Assembly (NCBI RefSeq): GCF_963678635.1
Contig: NC_087068.1
Span: 37,273,436-37,333,435, forward strand
DNA from: Symsagittifera roscoffensis
Taxonomy: Eukaryota > Xenacoelomorpha > Acoela > Convolutidae
Reading direction: 5' to 3'
Length of the DNA: 60,000 nt
In this document: positions 40,401 through 51,496 of the stretch, in pieces
How positions within the stretch are numbered: position 1 is the stretch's first letter
Layout of the letters: the number at the start of each line of letters is the position of its first letter
The notes under the pieces: model-generated
Seen by the model: the letters and a program-made list of their open reading frames with translations, nothing else
The model's database searches: none
What the model was told of the DNA's origin: nothing
Made by a program: the position numbers and the translations under genes

Positions 40401-43400
40401 CTTTTTGAATGCTCGTTTGTCGAGATTTTAAACACTATTAATAGCCTGAAACCGACAAATTCTTGTGGCATGGATGAAATAAGTAACATGTTCCTCATTA
40501 AAACCTGTTTTGTTCTAGCTCCCTACTTAACTTATCTAATTAACTTATCATTTAGAAGTGGCACCTTTCATCAGGCGCTGAAATATGCCAAAGTTATGCC
40601 TCTGCATAAATCTGAAAGCAAATTGGATATTAGCAATTACCGCCCAATAGCACTCTTAAATAGCTGTGGCAAAATCTTCGAGAAAATTATGCACTCTAGG
40701 TTGTATAATTACCTTGAAAAATTTAATATTATTTACGAAGGACAATTTGGTTTCCGGCAAAAGTTTGCAACCATTGATGCGTTAGCTGAATTAACTGAAA
40801 GATTAAGAATGTGTAAAGACAAGAAAATTAAATGCAGCCTATTTGTTGACTTGAAGAAAGCATTTGACACTCTGGATATGAAAATTCTTTTGAGTAAATT
40901 GGAAAATTATGGTATCCGGGGTAATTGTCTCGCTTGGTTTAACAGTTACTTAAACAACAGATTTCAATGTGTTCAAATAAATGACTATTCGTCGGATTGG
41001 TTGCCAGTGACCACCGGTGTTCCCCAGGGATCTGTTTTAGGTCCCCTTTTCTTTTTGGTGTATATAAATGATTTGCACCTTGCTGCATCTAGCTCAAAAG
41101 TTTTTCTGTTTGCGGATGATACCAACATAGCCTGTAATAGCGCACGGTTTGAATGTTTCCAAGAGGATGTCACAAAGATATCAGAATGGATGAAATAAAC
41201 TAACAATTAATTCAGATAAAACCACCTTAATTAGTTTTGATAATGGAAGTGCTTCTAACCTTAAAATTGAAATTGATAATATTGCGTATAATCCTCAGTC
41301 AGCATGTAAGTATTTAGGAGTAATAGTTGATTGTAAGTTAACATTCACTCAGCAGAATGAAAAATTGAAAATTAAACTAGGTAGACATTGTGGTGTTGTT
41401 TCAAAAATGAGGTATTTGGTTCCAAAATGTGTTTTGTTGAAATATTATAATGCTAACATTAAACCAATTATACAATATGGCTGGCTCGTATATGGCAGAA
41501 CTAGCTTTGCAGCGCTCAATCAAATTCATTTGTCTCAAAGAAAAATCATAAGAATGATTTTTTTCAAAAGAAAATATGACAGCATTACCAGTACTTTTTA
41601 TGATAACAAAGTATTAACAGTACATGAACTGTATATTTATGATCTACTGAAGTTCTGTTTGAGATCTGCTCATAATAGAAAGCCAAATCCATATCTTAAT
41701 TCGTTGTTTACACTGAAAAACTTTGCATACAATACTAGAAAATCGAGTTCTATTACCTTTTGTCCTCCTTTTTGCAAGAATAAAACTAAATTACAGTCAT
41801 TAACATAAAGAGGTTCAAGACTCTTAAATATTTTGGGCGATAATAGCTTGTTGCCGAAGAACTTCGGCCTTATGGAAAGAAATGATGAAATTCTATTTTT
41901 TCATAAGTTTAGAGATAATTAACTTCTGAATTATGAATTAGTACAAAATGTGTTTAAATAATTTCCCGTTTCTTTTTAATGCTAAATATTTAACCCTTGA
42001 GTTGGGTGCTATCAGAAACCCTTTTTAGCTTCGGATTCTAATGCGAAAATATGAGCATCTAAAACTTGCTAGTTTTCGAGATATTGACATTTTTATGAAA
42101 ATTTTGATTTTCTCATGTACTTACACGGATTTGAGAGAATTTTTTTTTTCTCATTACGTCTGTCGCTGGATGCTGTCAGAACCTCATATGAGGCTCTGAA
42201 TACTGGCTGAAAAGATGATGAGCTTCTAAGACTTTAGAAATTTCGAGATACCAGGGTTTTTGAAGAACATGACAAAGGCACAATTGCAACACCATAACAC
42301 AATTAAATTTAGGCTCTTCTAGTTTTATTTACAGATACTTGTCTTCAGTTCACTTATACTGGTCTTCAGTTCTTGTTTGTTATTATACTCAGGGTAGACT
42401 CCCAGTGGTCATATCTTTGACCTTTGTCTATCCTCTTCAGATGATTAATTGATGCTTTGTAGAGTTTGTTCGCATGTTTGATTGTTAAATGTTTTTGTAT
42501 GCATCATATCTGAAGAAATATATTCTTTCTTTCTTTCTTTATGACTGTGACTATCAGCAAATGAAAAGACCATCAAAAATAAAAGAAAACCTTCAAAAAT
42601 AGTATTTTTTTTAGCCAAAAAAGTTGTAAAGCTTGAAAAAAAGGACGAACAATACCTGAAACAGAATTACCTGCACCATTAAAAACTTAACAACGCGCTT
42701 TCAAAATGCTAAAAAGAAACCGAACCTTTCTGTGGGACCTAAACAGACAAAATTAGCAGACACAAGGTCTGAAACATTCGAAACTTTCAGTTTCGACAAA
42801 AAAAACAGCTCCCGACTGAAATCGAGATTCTGGAATTAGTCATCTCAAGCATGGTTGTTACCATTGCACTAAATGCACAGAACATTCCTTGAATTCATAA
42901 AGAAAGCAACTTCCAAAATTTTTTAATGAACAGCATGAAAAAAAAATCAAAAATTAGCAAAAAAAATTAGGCAGACCTTCTTAGAGCTCAATTACATGCC
43001 CAAAACTGAAATAAACTGAACTGTTTTTTAATTGGACTAAAAATGCACAACTTTCAGGCAATTTTAGTGCTGCGGCATTTTAGCCGTCAAAAGAAAGACA
43101 AACATAAGTCCGACAAAGATTTGTTGAAGAACAGACAATTTTCCGCTTAAAGTAAACAGGTCCTGGCATGATTCAAAGCATTGACCTTTGACTTAATAGG
43201 CAGGCGTCTTACCTCTTCACCACATGCGCGAATTAACGTCTGACTTTTGATTTCATATGAACCAAAGGTAAAATTAGTCAAGTGATTCTGTTACATTAGC
43301 CGTTAACGCGAAAAAAGTCTATATTCCGGTTTGATAACGCTTACTAATCGCAAGAGTAATGATTCTAATTCTGTTGGAAATATTTCTTTGCACTTAAGTA

Positions 43401-46400
43401 ACAACCATAAAAACTGATGGACCTAAAACTATCGATTTTATGTTTGAGAGGCAGAGGAAAACTTAAGCGGAAAACAACAACGATCTCCAATGAACTTTTA
43501 AACCTTAGTCATACATCTAATAGATGCAGACGCTCGAGGAATCCTAAGATCCCGTTTTCTGTCCTCTTCAAATAGCAGGACTTGATTTGCAGCGGACAGA
43601 CAACGGGCTATATGTTTCGCTTGCATATTTTAGCAGCGAAATGGATTCTTTCTTTCTAATAAGCAATTGCACGCAACAACAAACCTTTTCTTGAAGTGCG
43701 CTCCTCATCTCCATGATCCCAGTTCGCTTTATAAACTCAGGCAGGTCAAATGGAGCTTTCTGGAACCCTCTTTTTCCAGCTAAGTATTTCCTCTTTGCAT
43801 TCCAGTGTCTCGGCACCGGAACCGAATGTTTTGCCGATTTCAAACAGATGAGCAATTTGGGATCCCGAGCGGTGACGTCGTGCATTTCTACGACATCAGG
43901 TCTCGTCACCAGTTGTTTCAGCTCGGCTACAGTTAATCGATTAAGTTTGCGAAGTTTCTTTTTAGATAACGTCGGATGCCCCGAGTCTTCATCTTTTATG
44001 GCATCATCATCGTCGTCATGTTTAGGGAACTTTTGGGTTTCAAGGGCCGAAGTAATTTGTGACACAGCCGAGAGCACCTTGAAGTATCAAACAACCATTA
44101 AACATATTAGAAAACAGCAAGGAAAAACAACTCAAGAGAGCGATATTTTTGTAGGTAACATATTGCTATTAACAAAATACGCTGGATGATGACTTTGTAA
44201 TAAAAAGTTGCGTCTAATGCCAATTCAATCGAGCACAGGGCAAATACGTTAATTATACATTACGAGCAAAAAAATCAAAATTTGAGTGGAAAACGTTTCC
44301 TACCTCGCTCTCAACATTTAGTTTTTCATTTGCATCCTCTTTCGTTTCTTCCTTCTTGGGTGGAGCTTGCAACTTATATTTTTCAAATATTTTCATAAAA
44401 TGAGCGTAGTTCGGATCCGCAAAGCTAAGTTGGATCCTTTCTGGTTGGTACTCTACTTCGAATCTGGGCGCCAGGGTTCTGCCCTTGCTAGATGCAGCTG
44501 CATTAGTAGCAGCATTAACTAGACTGTGCTCCACCTCTTCTTGTTTACGTCTCTGCTTCGACGCTTTTTTCTTCATTTTCTTCAGTTTATTACGCGAAAC
44601 CTGAAACAAACATTTGATACAAGAAACTTCCGGTGTAGCGGCTCAAAAAGCCTCAAGTATTCACCTGTAAGTCGAATTGTTAGTGCTTCCCGGCCAACAT
44701 GTTCCATGCCGCTCGCGGACTAAATCCCCCCGGATTTAAATCCCCCAGACTAAATCCCCATTGGACCAAATCCCCCAGTGTTTGTTTTAATATCCCCACA
44801 TTAGCATTAGGCAAAAACGCGACTCGGAGAACAAAAGCGGTTCACGTAAAGAGCCTTCCAGTGGTGGATCCGACATCTTGGGCCCCACCAAGATGCAAAT
44901 GGCGTCAAGCCCCCCCTCCCATTGGGTCGGGAGGAGCTCAGAAGTCTCCGGGTTTTCGGTTACGGAGCGTCTGAAGCCGGCCAGGCTGCTCCGTCTGCTC
45001 ATCCTTATACTACTACTCCGCTCCGGCATTAATCCAAACCCTGGTCCAGGGCCTTACTTTTGCTCCCCTTGCTCTTTCCGCATCAAACGCACCCAGCCCA
45101 GTGTCTGGTGCCACATCTGTGGTTACATTCACCTTAAATGTAGTGGTCTTACCCACCTTAACCAACACCACCCTGACTCCTATTGCCCTACCTGTACCTC
45201 TACCTACATTTTACCTCCCCCAGGCACCAGGTCCTCTAACTTGACCACCCCCAACTCCCAAACTTGTTCAACTTCCCTAACCGCCCCCCAACCCCACCTC
45301 CCTAACCCCCCTCCCCCTCCCACCCTTCCCACCTCCTCGAATAATAATTCCTCCTCCCAAAATCGCGCAAATCGTAATCGTGTAAATAGTGTAAATAACT
45401 CAAGTTCAAACAACCATTTTAATCATACTGCTGTTAATAATGTAAATAGTTCACCACACCCCGCCAAAGGCCTTTTAAAAATCCTTCAATTTAATTGCAA
45501 CGGTATCTCCGGAAAAGCACCCGAAATTGCTGCTTTCTTATCTCAAAATCAAATTCATATTGCTGTCTTCCAAGAAACTAAATTAAGAAAGAAATCTTGA
45601 AACCCCTCACTTGGCTCACACTACACTTTAATTAGAAAAGATCGAGAAAAAGAAGGGGGCGGTCTTCTCATAGCCATACATGAGTCGATACAATACGAAG
45701 AAATAAATATTAACAACGATGGAACACTAGAGGCTATGGGCATATCAGTGGTAGCCAGTTCATCCAAGCTTCGTATTTATAATTTCTACATCCCCCTCGC
45801 TCGAGCTGTCCCCCTGGTTACTCTGCGTCCCTTGCCGAACTACTTGAACCTGGGGACGCCTTAGTACTCGGGGATGCCAACGCACATTCACAACTATGGA
45901 ACTCCAACATCGAGGAAGATCAACGTGGCTCTGTACTTAGCAATGAAATAACCGAATCCACCTTTGCACCATTAAATGATGACACACAAACCAGAGTCCC
46001 TTTTAACTCAGAAAACCAACTCTCGTCACCAGATATTTCCCTCGCATCCCAATCGCTCTTACTCTCCACATCATGGACCCCAATTAAATCTCTAGGATCA
46101 GATCACCTACCCATTCTTCTAGAACTACCCTTGGATGATTTTATAAATTTTTCACCTAAAAGGACTTTTATAAATTTTTTAAAAGCAGATTGGATCAAAT
46201 TCACAGAGGAAATTGAGGAGGGTTTCTTTTCAGCGGTTCCACCTTCCGGAGTTGCCGCCGGAGAGAAATTCTTGAGGGACCTGGTGCTCAGGGCAGCACG
46301 CCACCACATCCCCGCTGGCCGTATTCGCCACTTCACTCCCTCTCTTTCCCCCGAGTCCACTGCCCTTGCCGCCGAAAGAGATTTAAGCCGACAACAAAAT

Positions 46401-49202
46401 CTCCCCCCAGAAGTCATATCCCAACTGAACTGTAGACTCATGAAACAGACAGCAAAGGACAAAGAAAATAAATGGCGAGAATTCCTCCGGACTTGCGACT
46501 ACCGCACTGGTGCCAGAAAGTTCTGGAAAGTGGTACGCTCCTTAAATGGATCTAAGCCCGTGGCAGGAAGACACCCCATTACTTTTGGTTCTAAACCCAT
46601 ACACTCACCTCGTGATATTACCAGCTCTTTTAACAAACAATTCACCAATGCCAGACCCCACGCCTCTGACAAACTCCTTCGTATAACGAGAAGAAAAATT
46701 GCCAAACTACCGCTGTCAGACAACCCAATTTTTACCCCTGAAAATACTAAACAAGCCATTGCAGACAGCAAACCATCGCGAGCGCTAGGTCCCGACGGCC
46801 TTTGTAATATACATCTTAAGCATCTCGGCCCACTTGCTACTCAATACTTAACATACCTTTTTAATATCTCTTTGTCCGAAAACATTATCCCCCAAATTTG
46901 GAAAAATTCAAAAATTGCACCGCTTCCAAAGCCCAATAAGGATCTTAAACAATCAACATCTTACAGACCTATATCCTTACTCTGCCCAGCAGTTAAAATT
47001 CTGGAGAGGCTCGTTCACCCCATCTTTACCAAACATCTCCCCAACGCCAAACACCAACACGGCTTCCGCCCTTTTCACTCCACCACCACAGCTCTCTCCA
47101 CTCTCGAATTTTACATTTCAGACGGTTTTAACCAAAATCGCCCCCCTAAACGTACGGTACTGGCCACACTTGACTTATCTAAGGCTTTCGACATGGTGTG
47201 TCATCGCTCACTTGTGGAACTCGTTCATGACACTCCCCTCCCAAGAAGTCTAGTCCGCTGGCTAAGTAATTACCTTAATGGTCGACAGGCTGCCACCTCA
47301 TTCCGTGAACACACATCCCCCCATCGAATAATCCACTGTGGCGTACCCCAAGGTTCTGTTTTATCACCCACACTCTTCAATTTTTATGTCCATGATGCAC
47401 CGCCACCTCCCGATAATGTAAACCTTGTTTCGTATGCAGACGATTTCCACCCCTTCGCAAGCAGTTCCAATATTGATATCGCCTCAAACTCCATCAATAG
47501 CTACCTAAAAAGGCTCTACAATTTTTTCACCTCACGCAAACTAAGTTTCGCGTCCTCAGTTACACTTTTCTCCTCTTATAACAAAGAATTTAATAAAACA
47601 CCTAGTGTTCTTTTAAATAACGAGGCGCTACCCCTAAACAAAAATCCAACAATCTTAGGGGTGACATTTGATCCAACACTTTGTTTTGCCACTCACTGCA
47701 AACAATCCGCTGAAAAGGCCAGACGCAGGATCGGAATCCTGAAGGCATTAGCAGGATCAACCTGGGGTCACTCCAAAGAAACCCTCCTCCTAACTTTTAA
47801 AGCTTTAATTCGCCCCATACTTGACTATGCAGCCCCCGCATGGTCCCACGCATCAAGTAACACCTCCATAAATTGCCTGCAGGTTGCCCAAAACCAATCC
47901 CTTCGCGTTGTTACTGGATCAAATCTAATGAGTTCCACTGCCCACCTGCACAGTGAATCTGAAATCCTAACGGTCAAAGACCACCATACCCTTCTGTCAT
48001 CTCAATTTTTTATCTCTACCTATCGTTCCCACCATCCCATTAATTTTATACATTCACATCCCCCTCCTCCCCGTCTACTTCGCCCCTCAATTATAAGCTG
48101 CTTCAAAGAAGACACCCAGAAAATTTTAACCGACTTTTCAGTCTACGCAAACCACCCTCTAGTTCTGGACGACCGAGACGAAGTCTCCACTTTTATTTTT
48201 AACTACTACAAACCAGTTTTAAAAGACAACCATACCTCCCTTGTAACCAAGTTCCTAGCCGAAACCCCTCCGTCTAAAGTTATTTGTATCCCTCCCCCAA
48301 AGATTGACCCCTCTGAAAAATCTCTCCCACGTCCCACGCGCTGTAAGCTCTCCCAACTCCGGTCTGGCTACAGCCGGCTCCTTAACACTTACCTATCCCG
48401 CCTCGACAGCTCCATCTCCCACCTTTGCCCAACCTGTTCCCTTGCCCCCCACACAACATGTCACCTTTTCAACTGCTCCCAAAACCCCTCCCCACTCACC
48501 CCAGCAGACCTGTGGCTTCGGCCGGTAGAGGTTGCTAAGTTCCTTGACCTGGAGACAGAAGAGCCCAACCCGACCCGCGTGGGCTAACAACAACAACAAC
48601 AACAACGTAAAGAGTTGAACGACTTGAAAGCTGGTTTTCACATTGCAGATAATAGAATATAAAATTTGTGACACACATGCCTGGTACTAGCACCCGTATT
48701 TAGTAGGCTTCAAATACGCTTTACCAGTACGCGACAATGACGCTTCCCAGACTTTTTTCTTCAGAAAATCAATTGTGGAACATAAATTAAACAAATTCGA
48801 TCTTTTGTTCATAAAAAGCAAAAATTCTTTCAAAGCCTTTAGTTTTCTACCTCTAGCGCCAGCTTACTGGAAAAATAGTTTCATTGTGAAAATACATCTC
48901 TTGTTCTTCGTCTTCTTAATATCTGAGTTCGAATCAAAATTCTAATTTTGAGGTCTAACCTTCTGCTCTTGAGAAGCAGAATCGTCCCCTTCTCCCTCAG
49001 TTCCGTTGTGATTCTGATTAGGATTGGATTCTTCATCGTTCTCCTTGTCTGCTTCGTTACCATTCGGTTCTCTTCCCCTCTCCTCCTGTTGCTCTTCTTC
49101 TTCCCGATGAGCGTCTCCATTGGGCAGATTTCCACTCCCCCCTGCCTCAACCTCATTGAGGGTGCCATTGGTAGTTGAATCCAAGGCTGTTGCTACTGCC
49201 AT
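34429..49202 (-). CDS. SF3B2: Splicing factor SF3B subunit 2 (SAP145), ten exons, complete
   Basis: SF3B2 is a U2 snRNP SF3b subunit that contacts pre-mRNA near the branch site and partners SF3B4. Exons on the minus strand: 49202-48960, 44600-44304, 44077-43685, 37583-37483, 37198-37060, 36718-36553, 36389-36247, 36038-35893, 35634-35541 and 34749-34429. All are GT-AG with matching phases, giving 680 aa (human about 895). The DUF382 core has TVAELKQLVTRPDVVEMHD and VRPKMGKIDIDYQKLHDAFF. The PSP domain has GDLYYEGKE. PPPWLIAMQRYGPPPSYPNL, the acidic exon 7, the Thr-Pro-rich exon 8, ETPQLYTVL, and the end EDFSDLVAEHAAKQ...KKHKEFKF follow. The N-terminal exon is low complexity and lacks a SAP domain, so exon 1 is the least certain. 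Introns 1 and 3 carry LINEs in antisense orientation. Confidence 0.95.
38064..38108 (+). repeat. Left-end hairpin fragment of two-hairpin family beside a LINE
   Basis: 'acacagatacgaagcggaac' runs into TTCGCATCACTTGCG. The LINE at 38,118 is inserted about 20 bp downstream. Confidence 0.5.
38168..39103 (+). pseudogene. LINE ORF1 protein (coiled coil + RRM-like), one in-frame stop
   Basis: The N-terminal 60 residues are Asn/Asp-rich. A helical, probably coiled-coil segment (KKIEDAISKSMQKLM region) follows. After a TAA at 38,648-38,650 the same frame continues with an RRM/CTD type of ORF1 (ENVKILGI ... ISTVHRLPSRG ... PVIVRFTRR). Such proteins bind the element RNA. The stop makes this copy defective. 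Confidence 0.75.
39066..41808 (+). pseudogene. LINE ORF2 (AP endonuclease + reverse transcriptase), several frameshifts
   Basis: Endonuclease motifs are CFTETWL (39,240s), LTGDFNI (39,550s), IDHM and SDHRPI (39,750s). Reverse transcriptase motifs are YRPIALLNSCGKIFEK, GFRQ, LFVDLKKAFDTLD, TGVPQGSVLGPLFF, YINDL and FADDTN (40,660-41,130). A C-terminal part (41,365-41,808) includes NIKPIIQYGWLVYG. Stops or frameshifts occur near 39,474, 39,490, 40,175-40,380 and 41,198. The motifs support the CR1/Jockey group; the clade was not determined. Confidence 0.85.
42640..43359 (+). repeat. Two-hairpin repeat 3' parts in SF3B2 intron 3
   Basis: Two tandem-like 3' parts are present. The first has a tRNA-like domain at 42,799-42,873 (minus strand A-box TTTAGTGCAATGGTAAC, 8-T run). 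The second has a tRNA-like domain at 43,155-43,223 and ends in a hairpin at 43,337-43,357 (ACGCTTAC and GCAAGAGT, two mismatches). Confidence 0.55.
44854..48604 (+). mobile_element. C-rich Jockey-superfamily LINE in SF3B2 intron 1
   Basis: The probable target-site duplication ACGTAAAGAG lies at 44,844-44,853 and 48,605-48,614. The body is about 3.75 kb with a very short 5' UTR, one long frame and a terminal (AAC)n tail. It is strongly C-rich compared with the AT-rich surroundings. Damage is limited to one stop and one frameshift, so it is the youngest LINE here. Confidence 0.88.
44878..48587 (+). pseudogene. LINE polyprotein: 2A-like motif, PHD finger, endonuclease, reverse transcriptase, C-terminal zinc knuckle
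   Basis: A hydrophobic run (LLRLLILILLL, 38-47 region) is followed by SGINPNPGP (residues 49-57, bases 45,022-45,048). A C4HC3 PHD-type finger follows, with Cys62, 65, 78, 81, His85, Cys88, 103 and 106, then a Pro/Asn-rich linker. The endonuclease begins LLKILQFNCNG with FQETKL; TGA at 45,598-45,600 interrupts it, and a base is lost in a C-run near 45,793. GDANAHSQLW and SDHLPI follow. The reverse transcriptase (46,131-48,000) has YRPISLLCP, GFRPFHST, LDLSKAFD, GVPQGSVLSP and YADDF. The tail has CPTC...HTTCHLFNC. The PHD plus NPGP layout is known in some invertebrate LINEs. Confidence 0.88.
48615..48959. other. Remainder of SF3B2 intron 1 next to exon 1
   Basis: AT-rich, with no feature beyond the donor GTTAGA after exon 1 at 48,959-48,954. 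Confidence 0.5.
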
Positions 49203-49214
49203 GATGATTAGTTT

Positions 49215-49216
49215 CT
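49215..49216 (-). promoter_or_regulatory. Candidate 3' splice acceptor 12 nt before the SF3B2 ATG
   Basis: The minus strand reads 'aagtgtag' and then 12 nt to the ATG at 49,202. TMEM14 lies about 540 bp upstream in the same direction, so a polycistronic pair resolved by trans-splicing is possible. Confidence 0.4.
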
Positions 49217-49757
49217 ACACTTGTTTAATTAGTATAATCTGATTTCAAGAAAACAGGCGATTAACAACCTGTTAGTAATTATTAATGCTCTCACTTTAAC
49301 TAATACATCTAATCAGATCTGAAAACAATAAAACTATTATAGTTCAAAAGAGTAAGCAACGGATACTAACCAATCATCAGTGTAACTTATTTGATACTAA
49401 AAAGAGCCTGGAAACAAAATCAAATCATTGATAAAACGAAAACCAGGCGATCAATTTGCTGGAAAACATAGCATATTTCTGAATTACCAAATTAAAACTA
49501 TGAAAAATTTAATTAAATTAATCATTTTAAATAAAATTCGGGCCAATTTTTTGCACAAAAAACTAAATGATCCCTACACATGTACAAATATGATAATTAA
49601 AGTGATAATTATTGGAAGACATCATCAATATTTAATGGAAGATTTTAATGGAAAAGAACAATTTCAATGAAATTTTCAATGAAACATTGCACAATATTAC
49701 TCGAACATAAAGATACTTTGTAATTCAAAGTTTCCAACGTACAGGTAAAAAAACATG
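49217..49757. other. TMEM14-SF3B2 spacer
   Basis: AT-rich. Two ATTAAA candidates (plus-strand TTTAAT near 49,628 and 49,642) lie 110-130 nt after the TMEM14 stop. No other gene was seen. Confidence 0.4.
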
Positions 49758-50069
49758 TCACGTGTATTTTGCTGCTAGAAGTTTAACAGACATAAGCATA
49801 CTGATCACCGATAACAAACCAGCCGGCATGAACTTGCCAGTTGAAAAATACCTAGCTCCCATTAGAACTGAAAGAGTTACACTGGACGATAGCAGAATCC
49901 AGATTCTCGTCGGATCGTGATATAGTTCGGCAGATCCAGCAATCGCCAGAGCTCCAAAACTCATTCCAGCCACGATAGAAGGAACACTTCCACTTCTAAT
50001 ATAACCATAAATGCCACCTCCACAGACCAGTAGGCCATAAGCGAGACCCAAAGAATTGAAGCCAGTCAT
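49758..50069 (-). CDS. TMEM14: TMEM14 family small membrane protein
   Basis: The frame encodes 103 residues, the usual length for TMEM14A/C proteins, with four hydrophobic segments at about 7-24, 28-49, 56-72 and 79-98. Family-typical stretches are GYIRSGSVPSIVAG and ARYFSTGKFMPAGLL. Vertebrate TMEM14C acts in the mitochondrial inner membrane in porphyrin transport during heme synthesis. Whether this copy does the same is inference. The frame is open further upstream, but the ATG at 50,069 is chosen because a good acceptor (TTTTTCAG, AG at 50,072-50,073) lies 2 nt before it and the family starts here. The gene is a single exon, transcribed toward SF3B2. Confidence 0.92.
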   Translation of the reverse strand: MTGFNSLGLAYGLLVCGGGIYGYIRSGSVPSIVAGMSFGALAIAGSAELYHDPTRIWILLSSSVTLSVLMGARYFSTGKFMPAGLLSVISMLMSVKLLAAKYT

Positions 50070-50071
50070 TT

Positions 50072-50073
50072 CT
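50072..50073 (-). promoter_or_regulatory. Candidate 3' splice acceptor 2 nt before the TMEM14 ATG
   Basis: A T-run followed by CAG lies directly before AAATG on the minus strand. The arrangement is the same as at PDCD11. Confidence 0.5.
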
Positions 50074-50239
50074 GAAAAAGATCTTAACTCACAACGCAAA
50101 ATACACATCCGACAAATTTTAACCTTGAAACAAAACATTCTGCATTCGCATGATAATAATGTTCGATACTGTACCTCTCCTAGTAGTGGATCCCTCGCCA
50201 TACAAATTTCCCCCATTAGTACTATTTCACGTTATTAAT

Positions 50240-50800
50240 TTTCAGCCAACCAAAACAATTTTTTTAGAACCACCAATACAAAATATTTTTCAAAAAACGC
50301 AATTTTTGGGGCCAAAAAACCTACCAAACTTGCCTAAAAACGTTCTTTTTTGCAAAAATTTGCCTGGGGCGCAGGAATTTTATCAAAATAGGACCTTTAT
50401 TAAGTTCTATGAAAGATATTAAGCTCAACGTGGTCGAACTAAAAACAGGTCGACAAAACTATTCACCATATCTTACTTAGTGGCACTGCAAAAAATGAAA
50501 ATTAATCCAAAACTTAAAAAAAAACAGTCAAATTTAAAAAACACGAAAAAAAAGAAAAATGAAGACTTCGCTCATTTTTATACAACTTTTTTTTTCGAGG
50601 AGGCTATGCCTGCAATCAGCTTTCCTGGCAAAACAAAAAAAAAATCAATTTACAGAGAGGCGAAGCTACACATTGCAAAAACAAGTGAGAAAACGACAAA
50701 AAGTAGTTCGAAAAGGGTAAAACTAAAAAAAAACTGCTATGTACCGGAATCGACGCCTGACCTCGAGATTTGGAGTCTACGCCATGATTGCTTGACAAAA
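50240..50800. other. AT-rich spacer with a decayed two-hairpin repeat copy
   Basis: A left-end remnant 'cagagaggcgaagc' is at 50,653-50,666. It is followed by 'aagtgagaaaacgac' and a decayed tRNA-like domain (minus strand, about 50,738-50,790). No gene was seen. Confidence 0.5.
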
Positions 50801-50806
50801 TATTAG

Positions 50807-51496
50807 ACACAGGCGAAGCTGCGCTTCGCAAACACTAGCGACAAAACGAGGAGAAAGAGCTATACAAAGTGAAACAGGAAAAAAGGTAAAAATTAGCCTG
50901 GAAAAAACTTGTGACAGAATCAATTCTACGACATGAGAAACAGAGTCACCTACCCTCGCATCTGCGCTACGATCCCTTGAGAAATTGCTCATACTAGCAA
51001 CAAATGCAGCAGCTGCATATGCAGCAGCTACATAAAAAACTGTCACTGCAAGGCAGCTAAAAAGGGAAATTAATAAATATAGAAAACAACTTTTCATGTA
51101 ATATAACAAATTGTGCATCCACACTAACTTTGCATGTAAAAAAACTAAAACCATAGGACCAAATTATGTATGAATTATGCAATTCAAAAAGATTAGCCAC
51201 TAATAAACCAGATACAAAGATTAAATGGTAATGCACAAAAGTAATAAGGATATAACGCTAATGCAGCAAAAGTAAATCAGATCTAATGATTTTGCAGCTC
51301 CAATCAAGCAAATGATTGGCCTTGAAAGAACACAAGATTTCACTCATTGTCATGCAATATTTCACTCATTGTCATCAACTAAGTAAAAAAGTATGAGTTG
51401 ACCAGCTCTTTCACGTGATTTTCTTTAAAAACTTCCATACAGAAAAAATAGAAGTAAATGCTTGAAATTGATAACGCTTGCTAATCACAAGAGGGG
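50807..51496 (+). repeat. Two-hairpin repeat, compact copy with both ends
   Basis: The left end has a perfect hairpin GCGAAGC-TGC-GCTTCGC (50,813-50,829), then 'aaacactagcgac'. A decayed tRNA-like domain (minus strand, about 50,930-50,995) and a 'gcagcagctgcatatgcagcagc' palindromic run at about 51,006-51,028 follow. The right-end hairpin is at 51,474-51,494 (ACGCTTGC and ACAAGAGG, decayed). At about 690 bp it is one of two short copies showing both ends. Confidence 0.6.

Larger units (their letters stand above)
38118..42539 (+). mobile_element. CR1/Jockey-group LINE in SF3B2 intron 3, full length but broken
   Basis: A perfect 9-bp target-site duplication TATGACTGT flanks it (38,109-38,117 and 42,540-42,548). 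It has a short 5' UTR, ORF1, ORF2 (endonuclease and reverse transcriptase) and ends in (TTTC)n. The 5' end matches the older copy at 30,006. The exact duplication points to a fairly recent insertion, but both ORFs are interrupted. Confidence 0.88.

Noticed and set aside
45204-45413. Gly/Trp-rich minus-strand open frame
   Set aside because: It is the antisense of the Pro/Asn-rich linker of the LINE frame; composition is fully explained by the C-rich coding strand.
49758-50216. 152-aa version of TMEM14 with 49 extra N-terminal residues
   Set aside because: The extra residues are not family-like and lie upstream of a good splice acceptor 2 nt before the conserved Met.
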